Program-made: the position numbers and the translations under genes
Notes under the pieces: model-generated
Database searches by the model: none
Told to the model about the DNA's origin: nothing
Seen by the model: only the letters and a program-made list of their open reading frames with translations
Shown: piece after piece, positions 45,502-58,163 of the stretch
Layout of the letters: every line of letters begins with the position of its first letter
How positions within the stretch are numbered: position 1 is the first letter of the stretch
Assembly: GCA_022225965.2 (NCBI GenBank)
Contig: JAKJXP020000044.1
Location: 1-64,000, forward strand
Direction of reading: 5' to 3'
Source of the DNA: Diatrype stigma
Taxonomy: Eukaryota; Ascomycota; Sordariomycetes; Xylariales; Diatrypaceae
Length of the DNA stretch: 64,000 nt

Positions 45502-48113
45502 TCAGTGGACGAAGGGAAACCCATCCATGCTGGGCGTGGTGCCCCCCATGATGCTGCCGCAGTCTAAGCCCAGCATGCCGCTGCCAAACTGCTGCTGGGC
45601 CCACTCCATCTCCTCAGACCCGCCCCAGAGCATGCCGTCGAGGTCCCACAGGCCATGCTGGTCCATCATGCCCATGATGCCATAGCCGTCAGGCTCGTAG
45701 CCAATAGGAGACATGTGGAGATCGGAGCCGTCGCCCAGACCGGTAGGTAGCAGCCCCGGCGTGGCATCGGTCGACAAGCTGAGCGACAGCGGGCTGCTGG
45801 TGCTACTCGCACCGGCATTGCTGCTGTGGTGAGAGGCGGCAGCGGCAGCAGCGGCGGCGGCGGCAGCAGCCGCCCGGCGCTGCTGCAGGCTGGGCTCGAG
45901 CTGGCGCGAGGCCTCGTACATGCGGCAGACGACCTCGCGGCTGCGCTTGGCGGCGAGGGACCAGTCCTCCATGGCGTCGAGCAGCTCGAGGATGGTCTCG
46001 ACCTGCTTCTGCCAGTCGGGGACGCGGGGGCTGTCCCACTGCCAGAAGATGCTGACGAGCGGGATCATGGCGGCCTGGTACAGGAACCAGACGGCGTTCC
46101 AGCCGGAGATCTGGTTGCGGGTCCACTCGCGGGCCACGTCCTCGATGGTCTGGCGCGCCAGGTCCCGGCACGCCTCCACGGCCGCCACGTCGTGCTCGGC
46201 CGCGTGCGACGCGTTGCTGCTCGCCAGGTTGAGCAGCACCGGCCGGTGCAGCAGCATCCGCAGGTTCTGGTACCGCCACTTCATGATGCACCGCGCGATG
46301 TACAGCGGCTCCGCGCACGGGTCGCTCGTCCGCAGCAGCCACGGCAGCCCGCTGTACCAGTTCACCAGCTGCCCGTCCAGGTTGCACCGGTCCTCGGCCC
46401 GCAGCAGCGGCGAGATCGCCAGCATGTCCTGGATCCCCGTCGCGATCTTGCAGAACTTGATGTTCTCGATCAGCGGCAGGATGCCCGCGTGCTGCGCCGA
46501 GTCCCGCCCGCCTCCGCCGTGGTGATGGTGGTGGTGGTGGCGGCCGCTGCTGCCGCCAGGAATGCTACCGCTGCTGCTGCTCATGCCCGCCTCGGGCGGC
46601 CGGATGTTGATGGCGGGGCCCCACCGCCCGAACGACGGCCGCCCCATCGTCGTCGTCGCCCACGTGTCGAGGCAGAACAGGCTCCACCAGGTGCGGCGCC
46701 GCGTCTCGGCGGCGGCGATCTCGCTGCTGCTCCCGGACCCGCCGTGCGCGAGGCTCTCGCGGTGCAGGCCGAGCGCGCTCGCCATGCGGATGGCGGCGCC
46801 CAGCACGGCGTTGGCCATGTTCGGCCGGTTGATGTAGTGCAGGTAGTAGCCGCCGATGAGGGCGAGGGCCTGGACCGTCTCGATGTGGCTGCTGCCGAAG
46901 GAGTCCATGGGCAGGTACTCCATGGCGCGGTTGTAGTAGCTCAAGTGGTTGTAGTCGTCCGACTTCATGGCCGCGATGCTGCCCATGGCGAACACCATGT
47001 TCAGGATCGCGAGCCAGGGCGCGTCGAACCGCTGGCCCTCGAGGTAGTCGGCCCGGAAGGCCGCCTCGTCCAGCATCGGGATGAATACGTGCACCCGCTT
47101 GAAGTAGGCGTCGATCAGCGTCTGGCCCTTCCACGACCACGGCACCCGCTGCGGCTCCTTCGTGTTGGAAGCTTTCTGCCGCATGATCGGCATGTTGTGC
47201 GCCATCTCCACGCTGTTGAGCGGCGGCGTGAGCGAGCCCCGGAGGCCTGGTTGCACCTTCAGCATCACCATGAGGGCCGCCTTGATCGACGAAGCCCCTA
47301 GGTAGGATGATTGCCGGTCGACCGAGAGGGATAGGGCGTTGACGTCGTCGGCTTCCAAAGGGATGTTGTCCCGTCCCCGGCGTTCCTCGTCCCACTCCGT
47401 GTCCCCAGCGGGAAGGGGCTCCAAGCTGGAAAGGCATTGTTCTGATGACGTCGGGGAGCCGATATCACCCGAGCCAGGCGAGGTCTGAAGTGGCGGTGAT
47501 GGGAGTGCTGTTATGCAGTCGTTTACAGGGCGGTCAAGGAGGTTTAGTAGCTCTTGCCGCGGTAATGGCAGCAAGGAGTGGATGTCATGGTGAGGATATA
47601 ATCTCTTCAGGATAGAGCGACATTCCTCGAGAGATTGGGAAAGCGCCTCAAGAGTCCTGTGGTATATTTTGTTAGGTAACTGTTCCGGGTACACTTGTTT
47701 CTGATGTGTGCACAACATACTTTCGAGACGGGATGACTCTTTGCCGGTGCTTGTCATAGAAGCAGCGCTTGGGTGCTCTGCTGGATAGACACTGCCCACA
47801 TGGCTGCTGTCCATCGCATCGGCTAGGTTCGTATTAGCCCACGTTCTTGTATTGTAGAGATGCCAAAGAAAGACATACATTTTCCTACGCTTGCACTCGG
47901 CACACGCGTGTGGCGTAGTGATACGTTTTGATGTGCTGCTACCGCTTGATTTGTTGCTATCCGTAGAGTCCGTAGACTGTTTCCGAGGAGTAACCCCTTG
48001 GACTATATGACTTGTCAACTCACTTGACTTGGTTTCCGTTGACTGGGATTCTTTCACGACTTACATGTGTGGAACATCCCACCCTGGGTGGGAATGGGGA
48101 TTGAAGGCGCCAT
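45502..48113 (-). CDS. Zn2Cys6 transcription factor
   Basis: Fungal zinc-cluster regulator with a central Fungal_trans domain. Exons (minus): 48113-48065, 48002-47879, 47822-47721, 47656-45502, giving 809 residues. The cluster is C50-x2-C53-x6-C60-x5-C66-x2-C69-x8-C78 (PHACAECKRRK, IRCDGQQPCGQC, APKRC), followed by a linker and helix (LEALSQSLEECRSIL). The central domain, about 265-550, shows FKRVHVFIPMLDEAAF, GAAIRMASALGLHR and RRRTWWSLFCLD. Low-complexity inserts are a His/Gly run near 468 and a poly-Ala run near 690, and the tail is Met/Gly-rich and acidic, possibly an activation region. The introns at 47823-47878 (56 nt) and 47657-47720 (64 nt) are stop-free and together a multiple of three, so an unspliced reading stays open but destroys the cluster. 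The target pathway is not readable. Confidence 0.93.
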
Positions 48114-51100
48114 GACGGCAGGCCTTATTCTTTTCGTGAGGTGATAGGGGGTAGATGATGATGGTGGTCGAAGGGATGGTATAGATGGACGTAACTTGAT
48201 CGAAGTGAATTCGTACAAGAAGTAGAGTCCTGCTCAAGCTTTTCACGACTCGGCGGAGACATGGAAGAAGGAGGGTCGATCCGACGACCGAAGCAGCGGA
48301 TAGAAGAATGACTTATATAAATATCTATATTGACTTACAGCCGCCTTCGTGTGGAGTCTGTGGAGAAGTCTGGAGATGAGAGAGAGGGTGGATACGACCG
48401 TGTGGAGAAGTCCTCCCCCATCATGCACTGGCAAGTGGTTAGGCCAGGAACAGGAAGAGTATATTAACTTAACCCCCATCCCGTCCTATAGAATGGAACC
48501 TAGCAGGAAAGCCCAATCAAAATCCACAGACCACACGAACACAAGGTTCGGTTGCGAATATACATCGTGTGGAGAAACCAATGCCGTGTGGCCAACTTGG
48601 CCTTGAGTGGACTAAGCTATACTCTCTACCAGCTAGCTACACGGAAAGGCCGTTGAACCGCACTAAGTGGGATAGACATGTGAGGGTATAGAGTACGTAC
48701 ATAGAGTCACCTACATAGACGAGTGGCGGCGCCGTCGATCCTGCGTCTCTATTCACGATCTGATCACGGGATTAAATCACAGCTACCAAGTCCAACTGTT
48801 GCTCCTTGGACTTGGACTTGGATTTGGGTCATCTGGTTCGGGCATCATCGTACCAAGCGCCAGCAGCAGGTTTTCCTTGGACGTTAAGCATATACAGTTA
48901 TATAAATGAGAAACGTGCCATGCAAGCCACTGCCCTGTTTCAACACAGGGTCTTGCCTTGTTGGCTCAACTGGATGAGCCCTTTAAGGCTGTTCGGGTTC
49001 CCACAGATACATTCACCTATTAGGCTTATTGCTGAAATACATGTATGTGGTTGCTTCGGAGCGGAGTATAGTCAGTCACAGATCCAGGAACACCATGATC
49101 TGCACTGTAGGTAGAGGGTATCAGACAGTAGGAAACGGCGTGATTAGAAAACCGCATGGGGGGAAGGAATGGGAAAGTCGAGTTTTGGAGCATCTCATGG
49201 CATTTGATGAGAGCGGAGAAAGGGGACTTTACGACTTCATCGAACCTCTGGGCCCTGATGATCACCAAAAAAAGTTTATGGTGAATGTAACCCGCGATCC
49301 GCGATACCCTGGTGATCGTTCTTTGTTTCCGGCAGCGATCTGTTGCTCGACGTCGAATCAGAGACTGGGCCGGGCCTTCTTCGCGATCAGGGTGGGCTAC
49401 TGCCACGATCTACTTAACTGCCTTAGCTACGAAAGACTAAATGTTAGCCTACGGGCTGTGTGCCACTGGTTCCCGAACAGCCTCTGCCCTCCCTCAGGCT
49501 CCGCCAGAGGGCCTTCGGACGCTAAACAGCCACTCCCTTCGGCCCAGGAGCTGGACCTACCCGCGATGGGGTTGCAGCAAGAGATAGGTACGTGAAGATG
49601 ACAGGGAGATCCTGCTAGCCGTCAGCACCTTTTTGTAAAACATGCTAGCGGCATTGGTAGCCATTTCCAGGCAAGAGAGGCGGCGCTTGTTGGCTGGGGG
49701 CCCTTTCGGGGCGACATTGGGGGTGGGTGCATCAGATATGGGCCGGTAAGTGAGCCGAGAGAGGCCAGGGCACGGCAGGGTTGAGGTTTTGTATGGGGCA
49801 CTGGGGCGCTATTGCAAGGGGTGTGAGTTAAACCGAGTATTTCCTAACCACCTACGCCGTAGATTCATACACCTCCCTTGGCGGTAGTCTCCAAAGGTCG
49901 CGACTCGTGATCACAGCCTTTTTAATATACTTAGCATAACACTCAGAGCGCCTATGGGGGAATGGTTAGCGCTTATAATAAGGTTTTTATATGCCGTACA
50001 CGTGTTGTACGTCCTGTACCCCAGATGGACGCCATGCCGGGGCGAGGCACCGCGAATTGTATACATAGCTGCATGCCATAAGTTAACATAGCTAGTCTGG
50101 CTGGAATCGGCTCTCAAGTATGTATAGCGCTTGATCTAGGACTTGACAGGTCACTCGGCCGTATTTGCCTGCTGGTCCGGTATACGTATTCTTGACGATA
50201 TGCCCATCTTATTTGTGCATGCCACTGTGCTGCTACGAGCATGCTCAACCGAGATACAGCAGGTTATGGTTATACATGAACAGGAAAAAAGCAGGGCAGT
50301 CATGTCTGGTTCTTTCATCGTCACACATATCACTCCTCTAGATATGCCTTGAGCCTTCCCGCTCATGCATCCAAGCATGTAGAAAGCAGGGCAGAGTCGA
50401 GAAGTAGGCGACGGCTCTACGTGTATTCACCAAGGGACAAGGACCGGGACTCTCGGGTTGTCCGTGACTCCGTATCGGAGTACCGCATAGTGATATGTTG
50501 ATTTGCCTAGGTAGCGGCTCAGGCAGCGCTTACTATGTGTGTGTAAGAACATTCAAACCGAAATTTCTAGATGTCTTCCTGCAAGATCGATGTAAGTACG
50601 TATCTAAGCATGTACGGCGCGCCCGTGGCCGCCACCACTACCGTGATAGTGACCATCGTGGCGTGTAGCTTTTCATGCGTGCCAGCTGCAATGCTCGACA
50701 TGATCTGAGGATCGACGCAGAAATCACATCGGCCCACTGGTCCACCAGTCGAGATCCTTGTCCACCCGCTGTGGCTATCCGTTTAACCTGGGGGCCCTCG
50801 GGCCTATCAAAGGCTTGGGTCGAGCTTGTTCCTAGACAAGCTCGTCGAGTCCCTCCCCTGAGACCCTGCTACTATGCCTTGCCATGTAGACTAAAAAAGC
50901 CAACTAGCTAAACCCTGCGAACACTCTTTGTGCTTCACTGGCTCTGCCCAGACTTTATCTTTTTCCCTCTATCAGCATTTTGTTTTAGCCTCCCTCCACC
51001 TCGCTGAGACCCGCAACGACCAAGCATCGTCACAGAAGGGACTACGGTCTCGCTCCCGTAATTCCAAGGTGAGGCCAGCGAGGATTTTAGCACGACGTTG

Positions 51101-53996
51101 GGAAGTCTTGGCTTCCCCTTCTTTTCCTGCTTACCCCACATTCTCTTCTGCGGCCACGAGTCGTCCAGTCGTGGTACAGCGTCGTGGAGTGCAGTCTATT
51201 TCGAAGCACCTGACCTCGTTGTGTAGTAATGCTATGAGAACTCGCCGCTCGCTTAAGCAGGACTCCAGGTTCCAGAATATGCAAAAAAAAAGATTGCGAT
51301 GATGATGGATTCAGGTAGCGAGGCGGGGGAGGGGAATCACCGACAGACTTTTTACTTGGTACGAACACAAGGTGAGGGCAGAGACAGAAAGTGGCATGGC
51401 ACTCCAAGATCTTGGCGCGAACCACGACCCCCGACTTATAGACTTAAGCGGGTCCTTACCCCTGCCCCTGCCCCTTAAAAAGAGGGTTAAGGCATAATTA
51501 CCATAATTAACAACCATCCACTGCCATCCTCTTTCGCTCCCCGCGTATGGGCGGGCGGCCCATTTCGAGCTGTCGTCGTGATGATCAGCATTGAATTCGG
51601 CCGCCAAGCAAACGTGTTTTCACCATCTCGCATCCCCAACAAGCACGTCTTGGATTTTCATCAAGGACAAGGAAGTCCGACTGTACATTGATCCCATAGC
51701 ACTGGGGCGCGAGCCCAACCTGCTTTGCTGTCCAGATGTGATCCGAAGCTCACCGGCGACTACACATGACTATAATATGCTCGACCAAGATGTATTATGC
51801 AGTACCTCAACTATTAGTCGGCGGCTTCGGGCAACCCGGGATAGAAGACCTCGATGAGTAATATTAAAGTTGGTCGGGCCCCAGCCGCATGACGGTTGCG
51901 GGCCGGTCAACGAGCACAACGAAAGGGGGGCGCAGAAATGATGAGAAAACACGGAATCCAGACTGCATAATAGAGTGAGTACCTACTGAGTAGGTAGTAA
52001 AAGGCGTCTCACGTGTCAGCTACCCGGTTCGAGTCTGACGAGCCCTCTCTGATTGGGTCTCGAGCTTTGCCTGCCTGCGCGGACAGCTCGGCGGGAAGAA
52101 GACAGAGCAATGGAAGGCATTGTATGACTGACTGACTGGCTGACTTACTGACTTACTGACTGCTTGCTTACACCTGGACGTCGATATTAAATTCTGGCCT
52201 GCAATCTTATTGGTAAGCCAGATATTAAGAAACGTGGAGTTAGCCGTTACCGCGAACATTGGCGCGTGTTGTATGTAACTTTGTATGTAACCTTCAGTGG
52301 TTTACTGTACCTATGTAGTTACGCAGTAGGTACTTATGTGGGCTGGCGGGTTGGGCTGGGCACACTAACTGTCTGTATTGTAGGTAGGCATGTAGGTAGG
52401 TAGGTACCTGCTGTAGTAATTATGTACATACAATACCTACCTAATTACCCCATCTCCCATCCCCCCTTTCCCCCCTTCCCTTCCCCCAAATTGCATATCC
52501 CATCACCCATCACCGGCTTATCGCGGGCAAATTCGTTGGAATCGCGCGCGCGCTCCCTCTCGTCTATGGCCTCGCTTGCAGTCAGCAACATAGACCAGTT
52601 CGCCCGTGTCTCCAACTCTTTATTAACATGAGTCGGTCCTACGCTTCACACTAACACTAACCGCGCAGTTCGACGACTTTCGCGTCGGAAACGGCATCTG
52701 ACTTGTCACGTCCTCCTGTAATCTTTTCTCTTTTTAGATGCTTTTCATCTATATGAACCTTCGCTGCGTACTAAGTTGGTCGTCGCAGGAATGACGTTCA
52801 GCTTGTTATCCCCCCCGTCCCCCTTTCCCTTTACCTCCCTGCCTGCCTGGCCCGCGCTGGAGGCCGCTGCTTTACATACATCGAATGAACACATGATTGT
52901 AGTAAGGAGGATGATGCAAAATTCATAAAGATATGGATACTTCGTATAGATACTGTAACGGCCTTAGGCACCCTGATGGTGGATCTCACTCTGACAATAT
53001 TCTGACAATTTGGGGGCCGATGACTGGCCTGGCTAGCTCTCGGAATAATGTACCTTCACATAGAGAGAGAGAGAGAGCATGCATCGTGAACCTTTGGTTG
53101 GGTTTGGGCTAAGGCATATGTAGATAGGTAGTTATGATATATCTGAGAATTGGCTGCGCCGTCCAATCGCAGGCCGACTTCACCTGGAAATCAGTGCCTA
53201 ATCGAGGCAGAAGCCGCACGGCATTGTGGCACAAACCGTAGATCACAGCCATTTTCGATCCTGGGTCTTGCCGAAAGGAGGAAGGTCGTTGCTTCTGACA
53301 CGGCACGAGCAGAAGAAAAGTCGCGGTAAGGCAACCAGACATACGATTACGATGCTAATAAGATCTAGGTACCGGGGCTCATCTTCTGCCCTATAGCAGC
53401 CATGCGTCGGGTTTTTCGGCTCGCTCGACGGGAGCTAGTCCAGGTAAGCCGCTGCTGGGTGTAGATATCTGGAAGGATGTTGTCGGTACGTAGGCCTCGC
53501 CGGTCGGTGCCTTACCCCCAACGAAGCCTTCAGTACGTAGCGGCCTAGATCAGATCATGGTTATTGCAGTACCTACACACCAACAAAGCATGACATGATG
53601 ATGATGACGACCTTGATGCCAAAATTTCTTGTTTCTTAACCCACGTCATGACGGACTAGAACAGGACAGGTAGCATCTTTAGGACAAGTCAGCAAAGCTG
53701 GTATCTTCCCTTCTCTACCTACTCTATTATTAGGGCCCGCGGAACCCCATAACAGCGTTAGGTGCAGGCCATGAGGTTACTCTAAGGACCTACGGTCCGA
53801 CGACAGTCTCCACCGCATCTCTCATGAATCAAAGATGGTGCTAAAAGGTAGCATCGCCGCGACCGCCAAGCTTCCAGGCTCTAGAAAAGTACCCACAATC
53901 TCCAACTTCTCCATGGTTGACAGCGGATCTGCGCCGTAAGGGCCCAGCGTTGAGTTGAATGGGCAGCGTTCTAACGGTTCCCTTAAGGCCCGGCTT
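48114..53996. other. Gene-poor interval
   Basis: Nearly 6 kb. The first 500 bases are the promoter of the zinc-cluster gene, with the CreA-like sites listed next. A 188-codon plus frame at 49029-49595 and an overlapping minus frame show no family. Bases 52100-52170 carry GACT/TACT tetramer runs, and 52375-52415 a TAGG repeat ending TAGGTACCTG. I find nothing else to call. Confidence 0.5.
48351..48574 (+). promoter_or_regulatory. Cluster of CreA-like SYGGRG sites
   Basis: Five SYGGRG matches on the same strand upstream of the zinc-cluster gene: GTGGAG at 48351, 48360, 48402 and 48569, and CTGGAG at 48370. Three are embedded in the repeated word TGTGGAGAA. SYGGRG is the binding consensus of the carbon catabolite repressor CreA/CRE-1. 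Fewer than one is expected per strand in this length. Function is inferred only. Confidence 0.4.
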
Positions 53997-55850
53997 CTAT
54001 AGTCGGAGTACCTGACATCGGCTGCTGATCCCGTCGAATATGCAGGTATTGTCGATGGGGATATACTGCTTCGTGATGATCTTGATCGCCTCCTGCGCGA
54101 CCATACCGCCTGTAAGGGCGGATATGTTATGAAGCTCGCCGCCTCCAGCACGAGCCACCTCTTGGGCAGCCTGCAGGAGTCTCTCGTAATCCGAAGCCTG
54201 CGGTACCAGGCCATCGATGGTTGTGGTGACGTCGCCTGCTGTGGCTCCAGGATTGTGGGCAGTTGCAATTAAGGCTAAGTAGATGAAGAAGTTGGACTTG
54301 GGCAAGCTCATCGCCCCGCCTGTCAGTTCGTACGTTTCTTCAGCCTCTTGGTCCTTGGCCTTCTCAACGGCTATGAGTTGTTAGCACTATCCCTTACGTC
54401 GTGAGAGTCCCGTGGTCTGGAGCTGGAAACCTACCGAACGTCTCGCCCAGCTCGCGCTTACCGCCGGCTGCATTGATTAATTTCACGAAGCGAGCATTCT
54501 TACAGAACAACTCTACCTCTGTGAAGTCGGTGTCTTCGCCACCAGGCAAGGCCTTCGCGGTCTCGAACACCTCCTGTGCATCTTTCCGTGCTTTTGCCTT
54601 GTATAGGCTCTGCAGTTTGACGTAGACGTTGGACTGGGCCTTCATATCGGGTAAAGCCCCAGGCAGGGGCAAGCAACCATGCTTCTGGTAGAAAATTTTA
54701 ATGGCCTCCGCAATTATCCAGAACGTCGATTTACGCTCAAACTACCGAGGTTAGCCACAACGTGCCGTGGGCATGGGTATGGCGGCAGAAGATCTTACCT
54801 CATCAGTGACTTCGTGATTAAAGATCTCCTTTACTCCGTCTTCTAGGCGCGGGGCCACTATATTCTTGTTGATCGCTGCCTCAGCCTCCTGGAAGTTCTC
54901 CTCGCCACCTTCTGGATTGTTCGCTCTTGCACTACTCAAAACCAGGTGGCGGAACTCTCTCTTATCCTTGCTTGAGATGGGGTTCTCGCCATTGTGCGAC
55001 TGTCGCCACTGCTCTAAGTAATAGAGCAGAATGACCACGTAAGGTATATGCCCATGTTCGTGATCGTCTAAACTGTCCATGTTCTCGGTCATTTCCTTGG
55101 AGAACTCCACAAGCTCAGGCCATGGATTAAGCAGGCGTAGGTCTGTTGTCTTCTCTACATCGGGGTGAGTGTCCACGATAGGGAAGGTGCCTGGGAGGTC
55201 AATCTTGAAGTATGAGTAGAAGCCTGCGGAGTGAATCGCTATCACCGGGGTCTTGTGCTGGCTTGCATAGGCTTCGATGAGAGCAAGATCATCTTTCTGA
55301 ATCGGATAGGTGTACATGATCATCGTGTAAACGCCACCTGTTCCTAATACTTCTTTTAAGTCAAGAGGACCCTACATATGCCTTAATTAGCGATGCTACC
55401 CACGCATACACCACGGTATCACTTACCTCTTTCTTGGGAAACCAGTCTCCCTGAACCTCTGGATTGAGTTCCTGGAGCAGTTTGGTACAGCTTTCGGATC
55501 GTAACCCGCCCAGACTACTCTTGTCAAGGAAGAAGTTTACGCCTAGGTCGGCCTCCTTCACTATGGCGCCATCTGCTATCGTGAACTTCCCAATACCTGT
55601 GGCCGTCTTAGCATCCTGAACGGTATGCATCTCAAGGTTCGTAGAGACTCAACTTACCTGGCAGTACGAGGTTCTTGAGGGTCTCCACGCCTACGCATCC
55701 AGCGCCGGAGTTCACGAGAAGGATATGGGCAGACTCGAGGGCTGTCTGGCCACTCGCCGCCCACAGCCGGAGCTGCCTATCATACTTCTTTTCCTTCTCC
55801 GTCGGGCCCTGGAGTATCGGCGGAGTCTGACTTGTTACGATCTCAGTCAT
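53997..55850 (-). CDS. ula1: NEDD8-activating enzyme E1 regulatory subunit
   Basis: ULA1/APP-BP1-type partner of Uba3. The heterodimer activates NEDD8/Rub1 for cullin modification. Exons (minus): 55850-55658, 55596-55427, 55371-54799, 54741-54435, 54370-53997, giving 538 residues, normal for the family. Visible: the ThiF-type N-terminus [13 protein letters not shown] and [18 protein letters not shown], then [31 protein letters not shown], the long helical insert ([28 protein letters not shown]), and the C-terminal [14 protein letters not shown]. There is no catalytic cysteine domain, as expected of the regulatory half. The start is the first ATG; an upstream in-frame GTG is ignored. All four introns are 55-64 nt with standard ends. 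Confidence 0.95.
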
Positions 55851-57493
55851 TGTCACCGTGATTGGTGAGACGTCTCACCGGAGTGTTTGCTCCAACGTCT
55901 GTCTGCTGCTTGCCGACTGCCGACCGCTGGCTACTGACTACTGACTGCAACCCGTGGCCTCTTATCGCAAGTCGGAATGCTTCAGGCTATCCGGCTGTCC
56001 AATAACAGGAACAGGCTATTGATGCGATGCTCTTGGGTGGTTTGTGGTTCGCCGTTCGGCGCAAGGATATGGGCAGTTGCAATCACGGAGATTCACAGTG
56101 TATCTCAGGCAACTGAGGCAACTGTACCTAAGGCAGCCAAGCAGCCAAGTAAGTGTGACGTTGGGGCGGGGACCAGTAATGCGAATGTGGCGCAGTGGAT
56201 TAGAAATGGAGTGTTGAGGCTGATAAGCGTTTTCTATAAGTAACTAAGGGCCCTAACTAGAGCCAAGTGAGTACTAGTAGTGGCTTAGAGCTACCATGCT
56301 GGCACATAGGAGGCCACTGTCAATCACTAATCACTGACTACATGTACATACACCCTGCCTACGAAGTACATACAACACAACACCGACTACTACACGTACC
56401 AGCTACCAGCGTACCTACCTATCTTCATATTCCTCATAATCCATGTCGTCGCAGTAGGCAATATCTCAAGGATGCTGTGGCTTAGTACAAGACCTTGCAT
56501 ATTGCCATATCCCCCAGTTTTCTACATCAACACGGGGTGAGAATCGGGGAGGACTGGTGATGCCGATAGGTGTCAGAAATTGCATAAGTATTAAGGGTGC
56601 TGTATGTGTGGTGTCTTTTTCACTAACAAGAGTGCCCAGGGTGAAGAGTCTACTAGATATTCTCATCAATGCAACGCATTGCCCGTATAATTATCGGTGA
56701 TAGGGCATGATGCTAGTTGGTAGATGGCTAACCAATGTTGCATAAGTAAATATATATCCCCATCGAATCGATTGTGCAAGCCTATGGCACCTCGCAGTGG
56801 CTAGCAATTTCACAAATCCAAGGAAGCTGGTGACAGAAAGCTCGTCGAACCAGTTCTACCTGCCGTTAATTGAACATATTGATTACATTACAATGATAAA
56901 GCCGCCCATTAACATCCCCTGCTGTACGCCCCATTGTTCCATATTATAAAAAATCCAGGCTAAATGGCCTCCCTTCCGCGCGGCAAACCCACGGTAGATG
57001 AATGAAGAAAAGGGGGGCGGGTGGATAGTACTAGAAAAGGACGAGGAAGCTTCACGTGTAAATAGCCCGCTCATCTTCAGTCGTCCTCTTACTAGGGCCT
57101 ACATTGGGCTCTAATACAAGAATACAAGCGCTTTTCATCGACAACCTTTCTCGGGAATGGAAATAGGTGACTGGGGGGCCAACATACCGGTTAAGGGGAC
57201 ATTATCATACGAAGCAGCGTCCAGCTCTCGATGCAAATAAGGTGATCACAATCCTAGAATGATATGCCGGCCAAAGCATCGTTTTTTCCAATGTCCGATA
57301 TGAGCGATAACGAGAAAAGGATGAGAAGAAAATAGCAGGACGATGCCGATCAACAAGCAACGCCGGCGCCGGCAGAATCTGCCTTAATCAAGGACGACAG
57401 GTGTTGAAAACAAGCAATTACCTACGAGTCCTACTCCGTCAAATCAAAAGAAAACAAAATATGCCTTTTCAGCACAGGGCTATGGACGATAGC
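55851..57493. other. Intergenic, no supported gene
   Basis: The ula1 promoter side and the 3' flank of the next minus-strand gene. No coding or RNA signal that I can defend. Confidence 0.6.
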
Positions 57494-58163
57494 CTATGAG
57501 GGTGGTGAGGAGCACCAGCCCCCTATTCCCTGGGTCACCTCCGGGCTCGGTTTCAAGACACCTTCACCGTTAATATGATCCATGGGGGTCGGGAGGTCGC
57601 TATCGACCAGATTCGTAGCGTCGAGATCCGGCAGTTGTTCGTGATTGTCTGCGCTAGCAACAGCGCCTCCTGACACTATGCCATTGGCAATTTGCTCGTG
57701 ACGTTGAGTATCTTGAGTAAAGGTCTTAAGTGTAGGAGGCAGTGATCTGGCCCTCCTCCTATTAGGGATCGGGGCGAGCTCTGAGTGTACCACCGGCAGA
57801 TTTTGGGGGCCAGTGTTATCGTGAGTGTGGGAAAAGCAACGTCCACTACCCAAAGGGTGGCGGCACGGGATGCCTGGGCGGTGTTGGTAGTCAAGTCCAA
57901 AGCCAGCATTGGCAGGCTGTTGGCTCTGTCTGACCTGATGGGAGTTCTGTTCTCGTTGAGTTTCCCGGCCATCTGCAGCTAGCGGTCTGTCTTCAGGGGC
58001 TTGCGAGGGGTCTCGCGATGAGAAAGCCCTGCTAGCAAAACACTGCTATGTTAGCCAATTGGCACAAGCACTATTCCTCAACATTTCCTCAACCCTATGC
58101 TTCGCACCTAGTTGGGGAGCCCTTGCTTGCCCCGGTCGTGGAGACCGTATTGGAAGTCGTCAT
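57494..58163 (-). CDS. Small disordered hypothetical protein
   Basis: Two exons (58163-58108 and 58028-57494) join to 196 residues. The intron has a GCTAAC branch and GCAG end but an unusual GTGCGA donor. The join (GSPTR then AFSSRDP) restores an AGG codon and a frame open from the ATG to the TGA. The protein is Ser/Thr/Gln/Pro-rich and disordered, with one notable section (GFGLDYQHRPGIPCRHP then GSGRCFSHTHDN) carrying Cys and His that might bind metal or a partner. I do not recognise a family. The rival frame from an internal ATG at 57972 overlaps it for 300 bases but starts mid-exon and reads as less protein-like. Confidence 0.55.

Noticed and set aside
45826..47301. 491-codon plus-strand open frame opposite the zinc-cluster gene
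   Set aside because: It mirrors the GC-rich coding strand of a gene with clear domains and has a low-complexity Arg/Gly/Ala/Val composition typical of antisense shadows.
48950..49012. Second possible tRNA: A-box-like TGGCTCAACTGG with a perfect D-stem GCTC/GAGC
   Set aside because: There is no matching B box, no acceptor stem and no T-run, so it is probably chance.
49029..49595. 188-codon plus frame with an overlapping 126-codon minus frame
   Set aside because: Neither has a recognisable motif and the two overlap. The central part of the plus frame looks faintly protein-like, but not enough to support a gene.
52568..52700. Possible tiny spliced gene starting MASLAVSN
   Set aside because: A branch-like CTAAC and CAG acceptor exist, but the donor is ambiguous and the product would be under 40 residues with no relative.
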